Positions 59,395-64,000 of a DNA stretch of 64,000 bases are shown here, in pieces (position 1 is the stretch's first letter; each line of letters starts with the position of its first letter). The position numbers and the translations under genes are program-made. Origin of the DNA: Chalara sp. BL73 (lineage: Eukaryota > Ascomycota > Leotiomycetes > Helotiales); NCBI GenBank assembly GCA_918026815.1, contig CAKJVC010000148.1:682001-746000 (forward strand), written 5' to 3'. The notes under the pieces are model-generated. The model had not been told where the DNA came from. It ran no database searches and saw nothing but the letters and a program-made list of their open reading frames with translations.

Positions 59395-60106
59395 GGTGAT
59401 GGTGTATCCCAGAACTACGATGGGCAGACTTGATCAAGGCTGATGGACAGACCGATGCGCTCTGGTGCCACGAGCTTGGGACCAGTAAGGCGCCGCACAT
59501 GTGGTATGACAGATCCCTCCGAGCATAAGCATAATTACTAGAATCTATTACCAACGCTTCAGCCGATAAGCCTTCTGCTTTTACAAGCTCGAAGCAAGCT
59601 ACCTCAAAAACACGCAGTCCGCACCTCCAACGCATTAGCTCCACTATCGTGTGGTATTTGCCAAGTATCTATGTGGGCAAACCACGAGAAACACATCGAA
59701 TGGTCGTGCATTGATCCTTCACCAGAAACCTGATATCGCGAAGATACCACGAGCCTTCCAATCACAACCAATCCACGCAAATGAATTCTGAACATTCCTG
59801 GCACGAAGCCCTCGAAAAGCAGCGAGAAGGAGCGCAGGTGCATGACGATCCCCCGCTTTGGCGGCGGAAGCCTTGACCCCAATACCAACTTACCCCTTTT
59901 GTCTAAGCGAGGGAAGCGCAAAAGCGGCGAGGACGTCGCTGTTTTAAGCCCCTTTGGTCGTGTGGATCTGAGAGTATGGATCGAGGATAACTATATCCTT
60001 GGAGTGAGCTGATTGTTACGGCCGCTGTATTCCGACCAGAGGTGTCGAAATGTTCAAAGCACAAACTCTGGCACGAAGAAAGGGCTTCCCACCACCGTGA
60101 GCAAGA
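59395..60106. promoter_or_regulatory. Divergent promoter, P450 and second MBOAT gene
   Basis: A 712-bp interval between opposite-strand starts. It includes CGGCGAGGA (59935-59943), shared with the other divergent promoter, and several CGG triplets suitable for Zn2Cys6 factors. Minus-strand open frames here have no ATG or family features. Confidence 0.5.
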
Positions 60107-61612
60107 ATGTCGAAGGGGACGTCACCTGACTATGTTCCGCCCTCCGCCGGCCATCCCCTTATTGTCGTCCTATATCCAACCTCCTTTGCCGGGGTTATCA
60201 TTCTAACGGTCACCCAACTACTTCTCTATGTTATACTCCTCGGCTTCACTCCACCCCGCTCTCTCCTCCGCCCCGCCGCCATCCCGCTCCTAACCTTCCT
60301 CCTCTGGAACCTCTACCAAACATGCTATCCCGGGGTCCCTCTTGACATCCTCAACGCAATGATCGGAGGCTTTGCCAGCGGCTGGTGGGTGCAATACATA
60401 GTTTCCGCGCTCATCCTCCAAGAAAACTATCCCACAGCCCCATCTTCCGCTCCGCAAAACACCGCTCCCAAACGGTCGCCAGCCAAGAAAGGCACTTTTT
60501 GGAACAGAACATGGTACGGGCTGAAGAAGATCAACAGCCAGAGAAACCTAAGAACAGAGCAGGAGGCGAAGAAGATCCCGCATTTCTCGACTTCAGATCC
60601 ATCCTACGTGCCATCTCGACGAGCTTTCCTCGTCCAAAAGGGAGCCACCATCATCACATGCTACCTCCTGCTCGACCTCTTGACCCTAAACCCGCCAGAT
60701 GTCTCCTCAAACATGACCGCTTTCTCGGCCGAGAAAGTCCGCTTCCTCTCCCGGATCACGGAATTGTCGGGAGAAGAGGTTAAGACTAGGTCAATGGCCA
60801 GCATAGGGCAATGGATGGCCAGTTATATCTTCTTGACGATGGCGCATTCCGCCCTCGCATTTGCCACCGTCCTGCTGTGGTTCTACGAGCCGAGGGATTG
60901 GCGGCCTTTATTCGGCTCTATCACAGAATTATACTCTGTGCGACGATTCTGGGGGTATGTCTTCGTTTCTCTTTTCCCCCTTAGCCCTTTGCTCTAGATT
61001 GGTTCTCCCCTGGCCTTTTAAATAAAAAGGCAATCAATTTGTATATAAAACGAGGTAACTGACATGACATAACATAGAACATTCTGGCACCAAATGATGC
61101 GTCACAAGCTGCAAACCGCCGCCGACGTACTCACCCCACCAACCCTCTCGCTCTTCTCTTTCCTTCCTCTCATCCCCCCTTTCTCCTCCATTTCATCCCA
61201 ACAGAGGATCCTAAAGAGATACGCAAGCATCTTCTGGACGTTCTGGGCATCAGGTGTCTGCCACATAATGATGGATCTCTGGACACAGATCTCGTGGTCC
61301 GAGACCCGCGCCATGAAGTTCTTCTGTATCCAGGTGCTCGGCATCATTCTTGAGGATGCCTTACAGGAAGCTTGGCGACGCAGATACTTAGGCCCGCAAA
61401 GTCAGGGGGAGAAAGGGGATAATGGGGAAGAGGAAGAGAAGAACATATGGTGGGGAAGGGTGTGGAAAGTGGTCGGATTGGGATGGACGATCGCTTGGTT
61501 GGTGTATACGACGCCGATATGGATATATCCTGGGCTGCGGCGGGCACAGGCTGGTCCTAAGGGGGGACTGTTGCCGTTCAGTATTCTCAAGTCGGTATTT
61601 AGGCAAGGGTAA
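60107..61612 (+). CDS. MBOAT_2/wax-synthase-type O-acyltransferase, copy 2
   Basis: Exons 60107-60954 and 61078-61612 give 460 aa. It is clearly paralogous to the copy at 56112: FSTSDPSYVPSRRAFLVQK, RRFWGTFWHQMM, ASGVCHIMMD (putative catalytic His) and the ending IWIYPGLR...GGLLPFSILKSVF align block by block. Several membrane helices are evident (for example FAGVIILTVTQLLLYVILL). Overall identity looks modest, so the duplication is old or the two were recruited separately. Differences in the loop before the His may reflect another acceptor hydroxyl or acyl donor. Role inferred: a second acylation of the cluster product at the ER. Confidence 0.9.
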
Positions 61613-62022
61613 AGCCTTTTCTGAGGGCGACGTGGCTTGTGGGGGTTGGACTTTACCAACACTCCGGAGGGAAGCAAATGTGCAAGATTGAAACAAACCT
61701 TTGATACTCCCCTACCCGTCCATCTTCCGTATTGTTCGGACATGAAAGCAGCATTTTGAAAAGTTGCGATCCCGCTATTTATAGTGGCTCATCTTTCTGG
61801 TTTGTCTATCAATATCCAAGATGAGTCGGTTCCATAACTCAGGCTGGCTGGTAGGTTCTTGCTTCACCTCAAAAACCCTAATACTAGAAAGCCATACTTG
61901 GAGAGCAAAGGCTAGTGGGCCGCAAAGATGAACAAAACGTGTCATTGTAAGCTTTTAGACTAGATTATCTCAAAATAGGCATGGCCAAGATTGTGAAGGC
62001 ATTTATTTGTGCCTAGCCTTGC
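61613..62022. other. Convergent 3' intergenic region
   Basis: 410 bp between the stop codons of the second MBOAT gene and the ABC transporter. Nothing notable. Confidence 0.45.
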
Positions 62023-64000
62023 TCATGTGAGTTCCATTTCCAAACTACCAACTTCTCCCGGCTTTCCTACCTCAAGCACTTTTCCTCCCCCTAGCTTTAC
62101 ACAGAAGTCTGCACCTCTGACCGCTTCAACACGATGCGCGATAGTGATCACGGTACTCTCCTTCATTTCTTCGCGCAGTATCTCTTGGATGCGCCCTGCA
62201 GTCTCGAAATCAATAGAGGCTGTTGCCTCATCCATCACCACAATCGCGCTTCTTCTCAATAATGCCCTTGCTAGGCCTACCAGCTGTCTCTGTCCTTGAC
62301 TCAGATTCCTTCCACCAGAATCAATATGCGTGTCAAGTGACCAATTATGCCGGCCAGCGATCTTCTCAAGAACCGCAGCGCAGTCGGTATCAGAGAATTC
62401 GGAGAGTGGATCCAGATTGGATTGCATAGTGCCAGGGAATAGAACAGGCTCCTGCGCCAGGAATGTTATGCGGGAACGCAGAGCCTGGGTATTGACTTGC
62501 GAGATATCAATACCGTCTATCAAAATGCGGCCGGATGTGGGAGGTGTGGTTGCAAGGAGTGCAAGCGCCAGTGTGCTTTTACCAGATCCAGTGCGGCCTA
62601 TCAATGCTGTAGTGGAGCCGCCTTTAATAGTTAGAGAGACATCCGAGAGGGCGGGATCGAGATGTGGTGCGTAGGATATTGAGACACCTTCAAAAGTGAT
62701 GTCACTGCCAAGACTGGGCCAGTAGGCCGGTGGATCGATGTCTCCTGGTGGTTCTTGGTCGAGGTGTAGCAATTCGACCACTCGTTCCACAGACACAAAG
62801 TCCATTTGTAGCTGTCCGTAGGCCCTACAGAGGATGTGCGTGGAGATGACAAAGGACGAGGCGGCGGTAAGAAGGAAGGCTGTCATGCCTGGGGTCACGC
62901 CAGTATAGAGGGCGAGGATGGTGAGGAGGAAGGTGGAGATTGCGGAGAGGGCATCGAACCGGTATGTAAGCCATGCTTGCAGACTCCAGTAGAAATGATC
63001 CATTTTCTGGAAGTTGTCGGTGACAGCGATTACGCGTTCTTGGAAGCGATATTGTGCGCAGAAAGCACGGATGGTGGTCAGCCCTTCTGTTAGAGCCCCG
63101 AAATTGGAAATTAAGGGCGTTAGTGAGACCATTTCCAGACGGCGTAAGCTTTGTGATGTTGGGATGAAATGTGAGAATATCGCCATGAACGTTACCGTGA
63201 GTAGTATGGCGAAGATCAGGAATAACGGAGTGACGGATGCGATAATGATTATGGAGCCTAGCCAGACGAAGAACATCATGGCTATCTGCTGGAATTGAGA
63301 GCTAATATTGCCATCCACGGTGTTGATATCAGATGTAAGCCGGTTCACTGGATGGGATCGGAGTTAGCCATTTGTTTTTCGATATCAAATCACACTTGAC
63401 AGACGTCCAATAACCACATTGGCAAGTTTAACAAGGGGGTGCTGGGAGAATAATAGCTGATACTGGCACTTACTCAGGCGTCCAACAGGTGTAACGTCAT
63501 AGAATCGGAAGGTAGCATGAATGCATTTTTGCATCACCCTCTCAAATAAGCTCTTCCCTGCATGGTAGATTATGACGATCGAAAATCCAGAAAAAAAGGA
63601 ATAAGTGATCACTGTTGCTAAAGAGATTAAGAAATACCCAACCAGCCAGGGCAGTATGTCGTCATCCGGAGAGGGCATATCTTCGAAAGGATTTTTTACC
63701 CTGATATAAAGCTCGATGGGCTTTTTATATGCTTCACCCCATTGTTTAAGAAACCAGTTTCTTCCGATGATTGCAAGGCGGAACAGTATAAGGACAATGA
63801 CGAGCACAAACCACCACCTTAGTTTGCCTGCTTTGATATACTCCCAGTAGACTGAGAGCATGACTCCACCGTGCGCACGATGTTCGTCTTCGATGAATTT
63901 ATCAGGGATAGCCGCAAGCTGCTGGTCGTCATCATCTTTCGGGGGATCATTTGTCGACTCTGAGGACTTGACCCGACTTAAGTCATTGGATTCTAAGGTT
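62023..64000 (-). CDS. ABC transporter, ABCC/MRP type, C-terminal half (partial)
   Basis: Exons 63474-64000 (open at the window edge) and 62023-63347 encode the second half of a full-size exporter. The inter-domain linker (FIEDEHRAHGGVMLSVYWEYI) leads to TMD2 with about six helices. VGRLMNRLTSDINTVD, spanning the intron, is the conserved MRP loop. NBD2 has Walker A GRTGSGKST, Q-loop FLAQEPVLF, signature LSQGQRQLVGLARALL, Walker B IVVMDEATASID and H-loop IAHRVEAV, all intact. This fits an ABCC-type pump, which typically exports conjugates or fungal metabolites. The position beside the biosynthetic genes suggests product export or self-protection, but ABCC genes are also common elsewhere. NBD1 and the start lie to the right. 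Confidence 0.92.

Overview
The window is nuclear DNA of a filamentous ascomycete (Pezizomycotina). Genes sit on both strands and carry short introns of about 43-75 nt with GT...AG ends, often GTAAGT or GTATGT donors and CTAAC-like branch points. Genes are spaced by 0.3-2 kb, and the families are typical of filamentous fungi: a large-subunit catalase, S9, S28 and M28 peptidases, a polyketide synthase cluster, MBOAT_2 acyltransferases and a fungal CorA-like protein. Leotiomycetes is a guess from general resemblance and is not proven. Exon models were built by hand. Except for the CorA-like gene, every multi-exon model closes to a whole number of codons.

Left half (1-42,500), mostly ordinary genes. 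In order: the 3' end of an EH-domain gene; a six-intron M28 aminopeptidase; a DPP5-like S9 peptidase without a visible signal peptide; a fungal-specific transcription factor without a zinc cluster; and a disordered protein carrying a previously unnamed deaminase-like zinc motif. An unusually long gene-free stretch of about 8.3 kb follows, leading to a four-finger C2H2 transcription factor. Next are RIB3 (riboflavin) and COQ3 (ubiquinone), divergently transcribed, then a large catalase, a possible small Lys-rich protein, a secreted S28 peptidase, a GH31 glycosidase, a CorA-like membrane protein whose 5' half is uncertain, an F-box-like protein, a cystinosin homologue and a small coiled-coil protein.

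Right third (43,040-64,000), a secondary-metabolite gene cluster that runs off the right edge. It holds a 2952-aa highly reducing PKS (KS-AT-DH-MT-pseudoKR-KR-ACP) that ends in an NRPS-type condensation domain with no adenylation domain. Next comes an acyl-CoA-ligase-like enzyme with a C-terminal membrane anchor. Two paralogous MBOAT_2/wax-synthase-type acyltransferases follow, with a cytochrome P450 between them, and then an ABCC-type transporter. The ligase and first MBOAT gene share one divergent promoter, and the P450 and second MBOAT gene share another.

A reasonable reading is that the PKS makes a methylated, partly reduced polyketide that its C domain releases or transfers. The P450 would hydroxylate it, the anchored ligase would supply or activate an acyl group, the two MBOAT enzymes would acylate it at the ER, and the ABC protein would export it. 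No enoyl reductase, hydrolase or pathway regulator is visible in the window, so the cluster may continue to the right.
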